From: Candidatus Accumulibacter conexus | GTDB taxonomy: Bacteria; Pseudomonadota; Gammaproteobacteria; Burkholderiales; Rhodocyclaceae | Direction: 5' to 3' | Assembly (NCBI GenBank): GCA_017592775.1 | Contig: JAGFNJ010000035.1 | Span: 1 to 54,018 of the forward strand | DNA length: 54,018 bases | Translations under genes and position numbers: made by a program | Shown: in pieces, positions 26,697 to 34,920 of the stretch | Layout: the number at the start of each line of letters is the position of its first letter | How positions within the stretch are numbered: position 1 is the first letter of the stretch | The notes under the pieces: model-generated | Told to the model about the DNA's origin: nothing | The model's database searches: none | Seen by the model: the letters and a program-made list of their open reading frames with translations, nothing else

Positions 26697-27584
26697 ATGG
26701 CCGAGGGCAAGCCGTCCTACGTCCGCGAGGTCCTGACCAGTCAGACCAACCTCTACGCCTTCCTCGGTTCGCTGGCGCTTGGTGCCGTCCTGTCGATCCC
26801 TTTTGGTTTCGGCGTCGGCGCCATCCCGCTGATCGCCTTCGCCGCGGGCGACATCCTGGCGGCGCTGCACATTCCCTCGCTGCCGACCTTTCGCGACGGT
26901 GTTGACCGGCGCTGGCGGGCGAAACTGCGGCAGGCGTCGCGGGCGCAACTGATCGACGAGATCCAGAAGCGTGCCGGCAAGCGTGCGCTGCCGGCAGCGA
27001 CCCTGCGCACCTACCAGCGCATGTACGAACGCGTGCAGTCGCTCTACCAGCGTGCCGAGAGCGGGCAGGGGCGCCTCGCCTGGCGCGATGTCGAACAGCT
27101 CGACGACGTCACCCTCGAATACCTGGCGATGTGGCTGGCCCTGCTGGTGATGGACGACCGCGCCGAATCGGTCAACCCGCGCGAGATCGAAGCAAAGCTG
27201 GCGGCCGTCGACAGGGATCTGGCGGAACCGCGCAGCGGCACCGACCTGCGGCAGCTGCACAAGGCGCGTGCCGACTACGCGGCGATCATCGAGCGCCACA
27301 ACCGCATGCAGAGCCGGCGACGGGCACTGGAAGCGGCGATGCTGTCGATGCCTGACCAGGTGGACGAAATCTACCAGACGATCATGACCCTGCCGGTGAC
27401 CGAAGAGGTCGGCGTGCGGCTCGAGGAGGCGATCGGCAGGCTGCGTCTGCAGGAAGACCTCGAGGCCGACCTGGCGAGTGACCTCGCCGATGCGGTGCCA
27501 GGCGTGACGATGCCGCAACCGGCAGCCGATGCCGCCCGGCAGCGGCGACTGGTGGCTGTCGGCGGCGGCCGGCGCGGCACTTAG
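26697..27584 (+). CDS. Unknown membrane-anchored coiled-coil protein
   Basis: A 295-residue protein I cannot assign. Two hydrophobic helices near the N-terminus (about 19-35 and 37-57, a helical hairpin) are followed by a long, highly charged helical region (about 65-265) and a basic Gly/Arg tail. It begins two bases after the ATPase stop, so it is almost certainly translated with the transporter. The layout (membrane hairpin plus cytoplasmic helices) suggests a docking or adaptor subunit between the transporter and the PspA/AAA components encoded next, which is inference. Confidence 0.8.
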   Translation: MAEGKPSYVREVLTSQTNLYAFLGSLALGAVLSIPFGFGVGAIPLIAFAAGDILAALHIPSLPTFRDGVDRRWRAKLRQASRAQLIDEIQKRAGKRALPAATLRTYQRMYERVQSLYQRAESGQGRLAWRDVEQLDDVTLEYLAMWLALLVMDDRAESVNPREIEAKLAAVDRDLAEPRSGTDLRQLHKARADYAAIIERHNRMQSRRRALEAAMLSMPDQVDEIYQTIMTLPVTEEVGVRLEEAIGRLRLQEDLEADLASDLADAVPGVTMPQPAADAARQRRLVAVGGGRRGT

Positions 27585-27676
27585 GTGCGTCTGGCCGACG
27601 GGAATGCGGAGAAGGCGGAGAAACACCCGGTAACCCATGTCTGGCCGCCAGTGCGGCTGCAGAAAGGAAGAAGGCG

Positions 27677-28387
27677 ATGGCTGACATCAATTTTCTCGGA
27701 CGACTGTCGAACCTCTGGTCTGGCTTCGTCTCGCTGTGGATCACCGATGTCGAAAAGCGGCATCCGGAGATCGCCTACCAGAACGCCATCGACTCGATGA
27801 TCGAGAAGTATGGCAAGCTGAAGAGCGCGACGGCGGCGATCATGCGCCGGCGGGAGGAGATCTCGTCGCGACTCGAAAGCGAACGCGGCGAACTGGCGGC
27901 GATCTCGGCCGACCTCAATGCCGCCCTCGCCACCGGCCAGGACGAGCTCGGAATCGTCCTCATCCAGAAGAAGAACGCGCTCGAAGCGAGCGTCAAGACG
28001 CTCGAGCAGGAGATGGAACAGGCGCGCAACGACGCCCAGGAGGCAAAGGATTCGCTGCTCGGTGTCAAGTCCGAGATCCAGAAGCTGAAGGACGAGAAGG
28101 ACCGCATGCTGGCGCAGATGCAGAGCGCGCAGGCACGCCTGAAAATCCAGAACCAGCTCGAAGGCCTGTCGGTCGATGCCGAAGTGCGGGCGCTCGACAA
28201 TGTCCGCGAGCACATCAAGAATACCGTCGCCGAGGCCAAGATGGGCAGCGAGCTGCGCGACTCCGACCTCGACGTCAAGCTGGCGCGGTTGCGCCAGAGC
28301 AGCGGCGCGATCACCGCCCGGCAGCAGCTCGAGGAGATGAAGCGGGCGCGGGCGGCGCAGGGTGAAGCAGCCGGCAAGAGCATGTGA
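27677..28387 (+). CDS. PspA/IM30-like protein (ESCRT-III superfamily)
   Basis: A 236-residue almost entirely helical protein. The N-terminus (about 5-22) is a Trp/Phe/Leu-rich amphipathic helix resembling the membrane-inserting helix of PspA and Vipp1. It is followed by the family-like AYQNAIDSMIEKYGKLKSAT segment and a long coiled-coil hairpin (about 45-165), then shorter helices. PspA/IM30 proteins polymerise on stressed membranes and share the ESCRT-III fold. The family call is by pattern, not by search. There is a 92-base gap before it with AAAGGAAGAAGG as ribosome binding site. The AAA ATPase gene follows 25 bases later. Confidence 0.78.
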   Translation: MADINFLGRLSNLWSGFVSLWITDVEKRHPEIAYQNAIDSMIEKYGKLKSATAAIMRRREEISSRLESERGELAAISADLNAALATGQDELGIVLIQKKNALEASVKTLEQEMEQARNDAQEAKDSLLGVKSEIQKLKDEKDRMLAQMQSAQARLKIQNQLEGLSVDAEVRALDNVREHIKNTVAEAKMGSELRDSDLDVKLARLRQSSGAITARQQLEEMKRARAAQGEAAGKSM

Positions 28388-28412
28388 TGGTCGCCGCAGC
28401 CGGAGTGCGCAG

Positions 28413-30287
28413 GTGAGCGGCGGCAGCACCGACCGGCCGCCGCTGCCGTTGTGGGCAGAAACGCTGCGCCAGAAGTATCTCGCCGGCGAGGCGGCGGTGT
28501 TCGTCCTCTACCGCAACGTCTTCGACCGCTACCGGGCGGGTGACGACTATCGCACGTTGCAGCCCTTCCTCAGCGAGGTGCTGCTGCGGGACAACAAGCA
28601 GAACATCTTCGAGCTCAGCATCGACCGGGGCGTGCGGGTCATCCAGGGTGGCAGCGCCGGCGAGCGCGCCGAACTCTACCGGCACCTCGAAGGCAAGGGG
28701 CTGAGTGGCATCTTCGAATCGCTCGAACGGCAGATGCGCGAGCAGCGATCGAGCGCCCTGCTGATTCCCTACGCCGGGACGATCTTCCCGGCGGCCGAAC
28801 TGCATTTCCTCTCGCTCGACGAACGCGGCGCGTTCACCGCGCTGCACCGGTGGTCGCTGGACGCGGAGTTCGCCGACCGCGACAACGTCGTCATCCTGGT
28901 CAGCGAATCGCTGGCCGACCTCAGCCCGGCGCTGCTCACCAATCCGCGCGTCGTCGCCATCGAGTTGCCGATGCCCGACCAGCCCAGCCGGCTGGCGGCG
29001 ATCCGCCATTACGCCCCGGCGATGCCGCCGGCCGAGGCCGGGGAACTGGCCGGGCAGACCGCCGGCCTGCGCCTGATCCAGCTCGCCAGCATCGTCGCCA
29101 GCGAGGCACCGCAGGGGATGAGTCACGGGCAGCGGCGAGCGCTCATTGCCGGACTGCTGCAGGGCAGCCCACAGGCCGAAGAGCGCGCCGAAAAGCTGGC
29201 GGCGATCACTGCCGGCATGACGCCGGTCGAGATTCGCCAGATCGTCGATCCGACGCGCACGCTGCCGGTGAGTGACGACCCGGCAGGCGAGGTACTGGCA
29301 GTCGTCCGCCAGCGCAAGCGCGAACTGATCGAGAAGGAATGCGCCGGCCTGATCGAGTTCATCGAGCCGCGGCACGGGCTCGAAACCGTCGGCGGCAACG
29401 AGCACATCAAGGGCGAACTGCTCGACATCGCGCGCCTGATCCAGAGCGGTGACCGCACGCGGGCGCCGATGGGACTGCTGGCGGTGGGTCCGATGGGCGC
29501 CGGCAAGACCTTCGTCATCAAGGCCTTTCTCAAGGAGGCCGGGCTGTCCGGTGTCGCGCTGAAGAACTTTCGTTCGAAGTGGGTCGGTTCGACCGAGGCC
29601 AATCTCGAGCGCGTGCTGGCGACGGTCAAGGCGATGGGGCCGATCGCGCTGGTGATCGATGAAGGCGACCGCAGCTTCGGCCGGCAGGGCGACGATGCCG
29701 ACGGCGGCACGAGTTCGCGCGTCATCGCCCGTCTCAAGGAGTTCATGTCCGACCCGGAGAATCGCGGCCAGGTGCTCTTCATCCTGATGACCAACCGCCC
29801 GGACAAGCTCGACACCGACATCAAGCGTCCGGGCCGTCTCGACCGCAAGATCCCGTTCTTTTACGCCGAGAACGCGAGCGAGCGTGCGGCCGTCATCAGC
29901 GCCGTCTGTGCGCGCTACCGGGTGCCGCTCGAGGTGCCAGAGGACGCGCTGCTGGCTGCCTGCGAGACGCTCGAAGGCTACTCGAACGCCGATCTCGAAG
30001 CACTCGCCCTGCTCGCCGCCGAGTTCGCCGAACGCGGCGCGCGCGTCGCCGACGGTACGCCGCTGCCGGCAGCCGCCGGCCGCAGCGCTGCGGTGACGCC
30101 GGCGCTGCTGGCGCAGGCCAGCGAAGACTTCATGCCACCGCAGGAAACGGCGATGGTGCTTTACATGGAAATGCTGGCGGTGGCCGAGACCTCGCGCCGC
30201 TCGCTGCTGCCGCAGCGCTTCCGTTCGCTGTCGGCAGTCGAGGTGCAGGACCGTCTCGCTGAACTGCGGCGTCAGATCCTACCCTGA
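28413..30287 (+). CDS. AAA ATPase with degenerate N-terminal domain (Vps4/Ycf46-like)
   Basis: A 624-residue protein. Residues about 30-320 lack a P-loop but resemble a degenerate AAA fold as in Ycf46. The C-terminal AAA module has Walker A GPMGAGKT at 359-366, Walker B LVIDEGD with Asp416/Glu417, sensor-1 Asn461 in TNRPD, and the arginine-finger segment RPGRLDR near 472. Classic AAA proteins such as Vps4, which extracts ESCRT-III subunits, share these features. The GTG at 28413 is chosen; it lies 25 bases after the PspA-like stop and no in-frame ATG is better placed. Placement next to a PspA-like gene suggests that protein as its substrate. Confidence 0.87.
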   Translation: MSGGSTDRPPLPLWAETLRQKYLAGEAAVFVLYRNVFDRYRAGDDYRTLQPFLSEVLLRDNKQNIFELSIDRGVRVIQGGSAGERAELYRHLEGKGLSGIFESLERQMREQRSSALLIPYAGTIFPAAELHFLSLDERGAFTALHRWSLDAEFADRDNVVILVSESLADLSPALLTNPRVVAIELPMPDQPSRLAAIRHYAPAMPPAEAGELAGQTAGLRLIQLASIVASEAPQGMSHGQRRALIAGLLQGSPQAEERAEKLAAITAGMTPVEIRQIVDPTRTLPVSDDPAGEVLAVVRQRKRELIEKECAGLIEFIEPRHGLETVGGNEHIKGELLDIARLIQSGDRTRAPMGLLAVGPMGAGKTFVIKAFLKEAGLSGVALKNFRSKWVGSTEANLERVLATVKAMGPIALVIDEGDRSFGRQGDDADGGTSSRVIARLKEFMSDPENRGQVLFILMTNRPDKLDTDIKRPGRLDRKIPFFYAENASERAAVISAVCARYRVPLEVPEDALLAACETLEGYSNADLEALALLAAEFAERGARVADGTPLPAAAGRSAAVTPALLAQASEDFMPPQETAMVLYMEMLAVAETSRRSLLPQRFRSLSAVEVQDRLAELRRQILP

Positions 30288-30297
30288 AGGAGTCCTC

Positions 30298-30744
30298 ATG
30301 TTCCCCTTGCTTGCAAACGCATCCCTTGACACCGACCAGACCATCGCCGCGACGCGCCTGCTGCTGCACATCGCCCATGTCGACGGCGCGCAGACCGCCG
30401 AGGAGGTGGCGCTGATCCGCTCGTTTTACGAAGGCGCCGGCGAAGGCGCCACCTGGCCGGATTTCGCCAGCTTGCAGCCGGTCCGGGCCGGTGAGTTCAG
30501 CCAGACCTTCGGCGAGCCGGCACAGCGCGACCTCGTCGTTGCCTTCTGCCTCATGGTCGCCTATGCCGACGGCACCCTGAGCGCCGACGAACTGTCCGCC
30601 GTGGCGGCAGTCGCCGCCGGGATCGGCATGCCGCCGGCGCGCGTCGACGAATTGCTGGCGCTGGTCAAGGACCACATGCTGGCGCAGTTCGCCCGCCTGC
30701 CCGACGCCGCTTCGGTGGCGACGGTGGCGCGCGAACTCGGCTGA
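30298..30744 (+). CDS. TerB-like protein
   Basis: A 148-residue helical protein with two copies of an acidic motif: HVDGAQTAEE (about 24-33) and AYADGTLSADE (about 85-95). This internally duplicated pattern is that of the TerB/DjlA N-terminal fold, thought to bind metal ions and found in tellurite-resistance and envelope-stress loci. It is the last gene of the operon, ten bases after the AAA gene and with GAAGGAG as ribosome binding site. A regulatory or metal-sensing role is inferred only from the fold. Confidence 0.8.
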   Translation: MFPLLANASLDTDQTIAATRLLLHIAHVDGAQTAEEVALIRSFYEGAGEGATWPDFASLQPVRAGEFSQTFGEPAQRDLVVAFCLMVAYADGTLSADELSAVAAVAAGIGMPPARVDELLALVKDHMLAQFARLPDAASVATVARELG

Positions 30745-30753
30745 AGGCCGGGC

Positions 30754-30776
30754 GCCGACCCCGTCACCGGGTCGGC
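30754..30776 (+). terminator. Hairpin at the end of the envelope operon
   Basis: An 8-base perfect stem (GCCGACCC at 30754-30761 with GGGTCGGC at 30769-30776), loop of seven. There is no T-run, so it may stabilise the 3' end or act with Rho. Confidence 0.45.
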
Positions 30777-30918
30777 AGCCTCGCTCCTCGTACGGCTCTG
30801 GTCCCGGATCCCGGCGCCACGACCGCGGCCCGCTTGACCGACACGCAGCAACGACGGATACTGGCCCGCGAAGTCGCTGGGAACTGCACCTTCCAACACC
30901 ATCAAGGAGGAGACGGGC

Positions 30919-31671
30919 ATGTACAAGGGACTGATCGTTGTCGTCACACTGTCACTGGCTGCCACCCTTTCTCCGGCAGCGCCTCCCGACGAAAGGGTCG
31001 CCATTGGCGGGAGCAAGGACTACAAGTGGAACGAGAGGAACGCCGAGATGGCCGAGGCCCTCAGGCTCAGGGGCGACGTCCAGGCGGGGCAGGAAGACTA
31101 CAAGGCCTACTGTGAAGCCTGCCATCTGCCGAATGGTCGTGGCAATCCGCACGGCAGCATTCCGCAACTGGCCGGCCAGCATCCGATGGTGGTCATCAAG
31201 CAACTTGCCGACATTCGCTCGGGGTTGCGCTCCAACCCGACGATGTATCCGTTCGTGATGAAGCTGCGCGATGCGCAGGCTCTGGCGAACGTTGCGGCCT
31301 ATCTCGCCACCCTGTGTGTGCCACGTGATTCAGGGAAGTACGAAGGCCCCAACGCGGCGAAGCTGATCGCTTCCGGAAAGGTCCTGTACAATCGGGAATG
31401 CGTCCAGTGCCACCAGCCGAACGGGGACGGCGCCGCGGAGAAGTTCTACCCGGTGCTCGCCGGCCAGCATTACCGCTACCTGCTGCAGCAGATGGTCGAT
31501 ATCCGTGATGGCAGGCGACGCAACAGCCACCCGGACATGGTCCGGGTGATCGCCAAGTACGACGATGCGCAGCTCGTTGCCATCGCCGCCTATCAGGCGA
31601 TGCTGGTGACACAGCAGCGGCAATGGACCGTCCAGCCGGGCTTCTGCAAGGAAGCGGCCGAGCGGCTCTGA
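30919..31671 (+). CDS. Dihaem cytochrome c (cytochrome c4-like)
   Basis: A 250-residue periplasmic protein with a signal peptide (about 1-20, cut after LSPAAP) and two cytochrome c domains, haem motifs CEACH at 65-69 and CVQCH at 161-165. Each domain has the class I C-terminal pattern (ALANVAAYLATL; ALVAIAAYQAML) and the AGQH/PLAGQHP methionine-region pattern of c4-type cytochromes. It probably shuttles electrons to a terminal oxidase. The ATG at 30919 follows AAGGAGGAGA. Neighbours are unrelated, so it is likely a single-gene unit. Confidence 0.9.
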   Translation: MYKGLIVVVTLSLAATLSPAAPPDERVAIGGSKDYKWNERNAEMAEALRLRGDVQAGQEDYKAYCEACHLPNGRGNPHGSIPQLAGQHPMVVIKQLADIRSGLRSNPTMYPFVMKLRDAQALANVAAYLATLCVPRDSGKYEGPNAAKLIASGKVLYNRECVQCHQPNGDGAAEKFYPVLAGQHYRYLLQQMVDIRDGRRRNSHPDMVRVIAKYDDAQLVAIAAYQAMLVTQQRQWTVQPGFCKEAAERL

Positions 31672-31794
31672 GCACGGCGCGCCGGCATCCCGTCCGGCTT
31701 CGGCGGACGCCCGTCGATCTCTGCCTGCAGGCCGCTGGCACCCTCCGGCACCGATCCTGCGCCAGCGTCGGTCCGGGGGAGTGCTCGTCAGCAC

Positions 31795-32370
31795 TCAGAG
31801 TGTCGCCGAGGCGCCGACAAGGAACAGTGCCCAGTAAAGGGCGCCAAGGGCCATCCAGAAGAAATTGGCGGCGGTGAATCGGTCATTGCTCTGCCCGTCC
31901 GGATCGTGGCAACTGACGTTGATGATGACTTGCGCCTTGCGCCAGACGAAAGCCTGGAGGGCGAACAGCGGAATCAGCAACCAGACCAGTTGTGGCGGCC
32001 CAACGGACTCCGACGCCAACTTGTCCACCAGGAAGCTCAGCAGCATCAGAATCACCATGAGAGCGGCATGCCGTCCGGCATGCCAGCTCAACTTCCCTTC
32101 CTCGGCAAGCGCGTCCTTGACCAGCGCGAACAGGGAATGGACGAAGAACACCGCGAATATCGCGCGTGCCACGGGCCAGATCCTGCTGCCCGAATACTGC
32201 CGGTAGAGATGCCAGTTGCGGTAGAACCAGTAGATGCCATAGTGACCCATGGTGGCGATGAACAGCCAGGTGAACTTCCTCGCCGACACGACATAGAAGG
32301 GAACGCCGGTCGCCGGTGACGGTGGCGCAACCAGAGTGCTTCTGGGCGCCACATAGGGATTGGTTGTCAT
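31795..32370 (-). CDS. Small membrane protein of unknown function
   Basis: A 191-residue protein. The N-terminal 22 residues are Pro-rich and soluble; about five hydrophobic helices follow (for example FTWLFIATMGHYGIYWFY at about 33-50, and segments near 70, 105, 130 and 170). The first of these resembles the helix seen in DUF4234-type proteins, but I am not sure of the family. No catalytic motif is visible, and the neighbours give no functional hint. Confidence 0.65.
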   Translation of the reverse strand: MTTNPYVAPRSTLVAPPSPATGVPFYVVSARKFTWLFIATMGHYGIYWFYRNWHLYRQYSGSRIWPVARAIFAVFFVHSLFALVKDALAEEGKLSWHAGRHAALMVILMLLSFLVDKLASESVGPPQLVWLLIPLFALQAFVWRKAQVIINVSCHDPDGQSNDRFTAANFFWMALGALYWALFLVGASATL

Positions 32371-32964
32371 TGCATTACTTTCGGTGGGCGATCTTGGCGC
32401 GAGGGAACAGCCTCACCGGAGAATGAAATCGGCCATGCTCTTGCCTCACCGGTCGGTGCGGCGCAACGGCGTCTGTCCCCTTGGCGGACTACCGGAGCAC
32501 GTGGCCGAACACCAACCACACGATCATCGGAACTGGGCGAGGCACTCGTGTCCCCCGTTCTCCTGCTGTGGTTTCAGCATAGTCGACGCGCGCAGCCGTT
32601 ACCAGGTGGGCAGCGATGTTGTCCTCGGCCAAGGGCATGGATGTGCACCGCGCACTGACCGCGACGCCGGTTGTCTCGCCCGAAATGAAGAGGCTGCAGT
32701 CGGGTTTCCGGGACGCGCGATCCAAGTCACAGCGAGCAGCCGCGGACGGTGGTACCATCAACCCTGAAAGTCTCAAGGAGAAGACCCGGTGACCGCCGAG
32801 GTTGCCGGGATGTCGCAAGCCGGACCCTGGGTGGCGTCGTGACACGTGCTTCATCGAAGTCCTTGCCGACACGTCGCGTCGCCTTGGCAGGTTCTTTTTT
32901 TCCGGCGCCTGTGTCGCTCTTGGATCAAGCCCGCTCGCTGCGGATTTCCACGGGATGGCGTCGC
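32371..32964. other. Non-coding stretch with no clear feature
   Basis: About 590 bases between the small membrane protein and the CorA-like gene. The open frames here (for example 32489-33025 on the reverse strand) have no recognisable pattern or ribosome binding site. The forward frame of the next gene stays open from 32749, so part of this stretch could be an N-terminal extension if a non-ATG start were used. No hairpin or promoter stands out. Confidence 0.4.
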
Positions 32965-34734
32965 ATGGGTGAACAAGAAAAGAATGCACCGATGACAGAT
33001 TCTGACTCGTCGACCGGTGCGACATCTGCCTTGGCCAGCGAAACGGCGGTGCGGCACTTTCGCCAGATCTTGATGTGGCCGTTGCGAATCATGCCCGGTC
33101 AGCTTGAAGGGACCCGTATCCCGAAGCATTGGGAGGCGATCGAAGTCGCTGCGGACGCCTGTCCGTGGCAGGAACTCCGGGACGAATTCGATGATCCCAA
33201 GAGTTTCCAGCAGCGGCATTACAAGGAATTCATCACCTTTCTGCCGTTCGTGCAGCGTTGCCTTTATGGGCAGGGATCGGCCAGTAGCCCACGAGGAGGG
33301 TTGGACAGCGCCTTGCGGGTATTCCGTCGCCGCGACATCGCCCAGATGCGCGTCACGCTCGAGAGGGACCAGGTCCCATGGGTGTTGCAGATCGCGCACG
33401 TCGATCTCTACTTCTTTTTCGACACGGACATCATCATTCCCGTCGTTGAGGTCTTCGCCGACGATGTTCCGCTGCTGGTCGCCGAAGACCTGTTGTTCAA
33501 GACCGGCCGGGCCTATCCGGCGTACTGGAAGCCGGATGGCCGCGCTGCGCAATGTCCGTATCGCGTCGAGTGGCTGTCCCCGACCGGTGACATTCTGGCG
33601 GTCTCGGACTACGAAGACCAGCAGAAGTTTCTCGAGTTTACTTGCCAACACCGTTCACCGAACGTCGCCGCTCATTGGGCGTATCTGCTCGAACCGCTGG
33701 CTCTCCACCTGTCTGACTGCGGGGGCGTGATTCGCTTCCGCCAGATCGAGTATCACCGGATGCCCTTGCTCGCCTACCTGAGCTTCGACGATCCAAAGGC
33801 TCTGACGCGGGGGGACTTCGCGCGCCTGGCATTGATCACCAAGGCCGGACCATCCGAGTCCCTGCCGTATTCCACGCGGGAACTTGCCACTCTTGAAGAG
33901 CGGCATTGCTACGACAGGTTCTGGGATCCGCTCGAGCCGGATCTGTCCTGCCGCTACCTCTGCTGTGGTCACGCTTTCGTGGTCGTCGGCAAGGCCGCCG
34001 ACGACTTCTTCGCCGACCAGGAGACGGGCGTTCTGGGACAGTTTCGCCATCAGTACTTCCTGATGAACCTGATGGCGCACTTCCAGAAGGCGGCGCTGAT
34101 GCTGTTCTCGGAATGGCTGGTTGCCGCCATCTCCCAGCTCGAGGTGCAGGATGTCGATTCGATCAAGGCATTCAAGCGCGAAATCCGGCAACTGCTGGCC
34201 TCCTTCCTGCGTTTTACCGAGCGCTACTGGTTCCACGTCGTTTCGGCCCAAGTCCAGGCGCGCGACCTGTTTCGGCTGCTTGCCCGGCATCTCGATACTG
34301 ACCAGCTTTATCACGATGTCAGCGCGTCGATCAAGGACATGAATCAGTATCTGGATAGTGACAGCCTGCGGCGGCAGGCGAACACCGTGGTACGCCTGAC
34401 CGTGGTCACCACGCTGGGATTGATCGCCACGGTGTCGACGGGCTTTCTCGGCATGAATATCTTCGACGAGGCGGATAACCCTGTGTGGATCAAGCTGTTG
34501 ATCCTGCTGGTCGTCTTCATTCCAAGCACACTGCTTGTCAACTATGCGGTGGCCAATTCCAAGGTTCTCTCGGATTTCCTGGAAGCCTTGGCAGACAAGC
34601 GGCTCAGTTGGTGGGATAGAACCCAGGTACTGTTCCGAGTCTGGCGCAACCCGCCGCCGAGAGCCGCGAACCCGGCCTCGTTGAGCGGTCAAGCCAATCT
34701 GGGCGGGCGCGGCGACAACGGCAGTGGCCAATAG
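32965..34734 (+). CDS. CorA-like membrane protein with large N-terminal domain
   Basis: A 589-residue protein. The C-terminus is CorA-like: a long helix leading to GMN at residues 496-498 (in GFLGMNIFDEA), flanked by two membrane helices (about 472-494 and 507-530). GMN is the Mg2+ selectivity signature of the family. The N-terminal region of about 450 residues is much longer than in ordinary CorA (about 240) and I see no known domain in it. Transport of Mg2+ or another divalent ion is inferred from the C-terminus. The ATG at 32965 is chosen; ATG 32992 is possible. Confidence 0.72.
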   Translation: MGEQEKNAPMTDSDSSTGATSALASETAVRHFRQILMWPLRIMPGQLEGTRIPKHWEAIEVAADACPWQELRDEFDDPKSFQQRHYKEFITFLPFVQRCLYGQGSASSPRGGLDSALRVFRRRDIAQMRVTLERDQVPWVLQIAHVDLYFFFDTDIIIPVVEVFADDVPLLVAEDLLFKTGRAYPAYWKPDGRAAQCPYRVEWLSPTGDILAVSDYEDQQKFLEFTCQHRSPNVAAHWAYLLEPLALHLSDCGGVIRFRQIEYHRMPLLAYLSFDDPKALTRGDFARLALITKAGPSESLPYSTRELATLEERHCYDRFWDPLEPDLSCRYLCCGHAFVVVGKAADDFFADQETGVLGQFRHQYFLMNLMAHFQKAALMLFSEWLVAAISQLEVQDVDSIKAFKREIRQLLASFLRFTERYWFHVVSAQVQARDLFRLLARHLDTDQLYHDVSASIKDMNQYLDSDSLRRQANTVVRLTVVTTLGLIATVSTGFLGMNIFDEADNPVWIKLLILLVVFIPSTLLVNYAVANSKVLSDFLEALADKRLSWWDRTQVLFRVWRNPPPRAANPASLSGQANLGGRGDNGSGQ

Positions 34735-34920
34735 ACGAACTGGCGGTGGCACCCGCTTTCAGGATGGCCGATGTTCGCAGCCGTCGCCAGAGGCGGCTCG
34801 GTTGTTGTGCTCGCGTCGTTGGGGGATCGCTGCACGTTGCGCAGCGAAGCCGCCGGGTCGCTGGGTCCGACCGGGAGGTGCCTGTGCCGTTGTGGCGGCA
34901 CGTTCGCCAGTACGCCTTGG

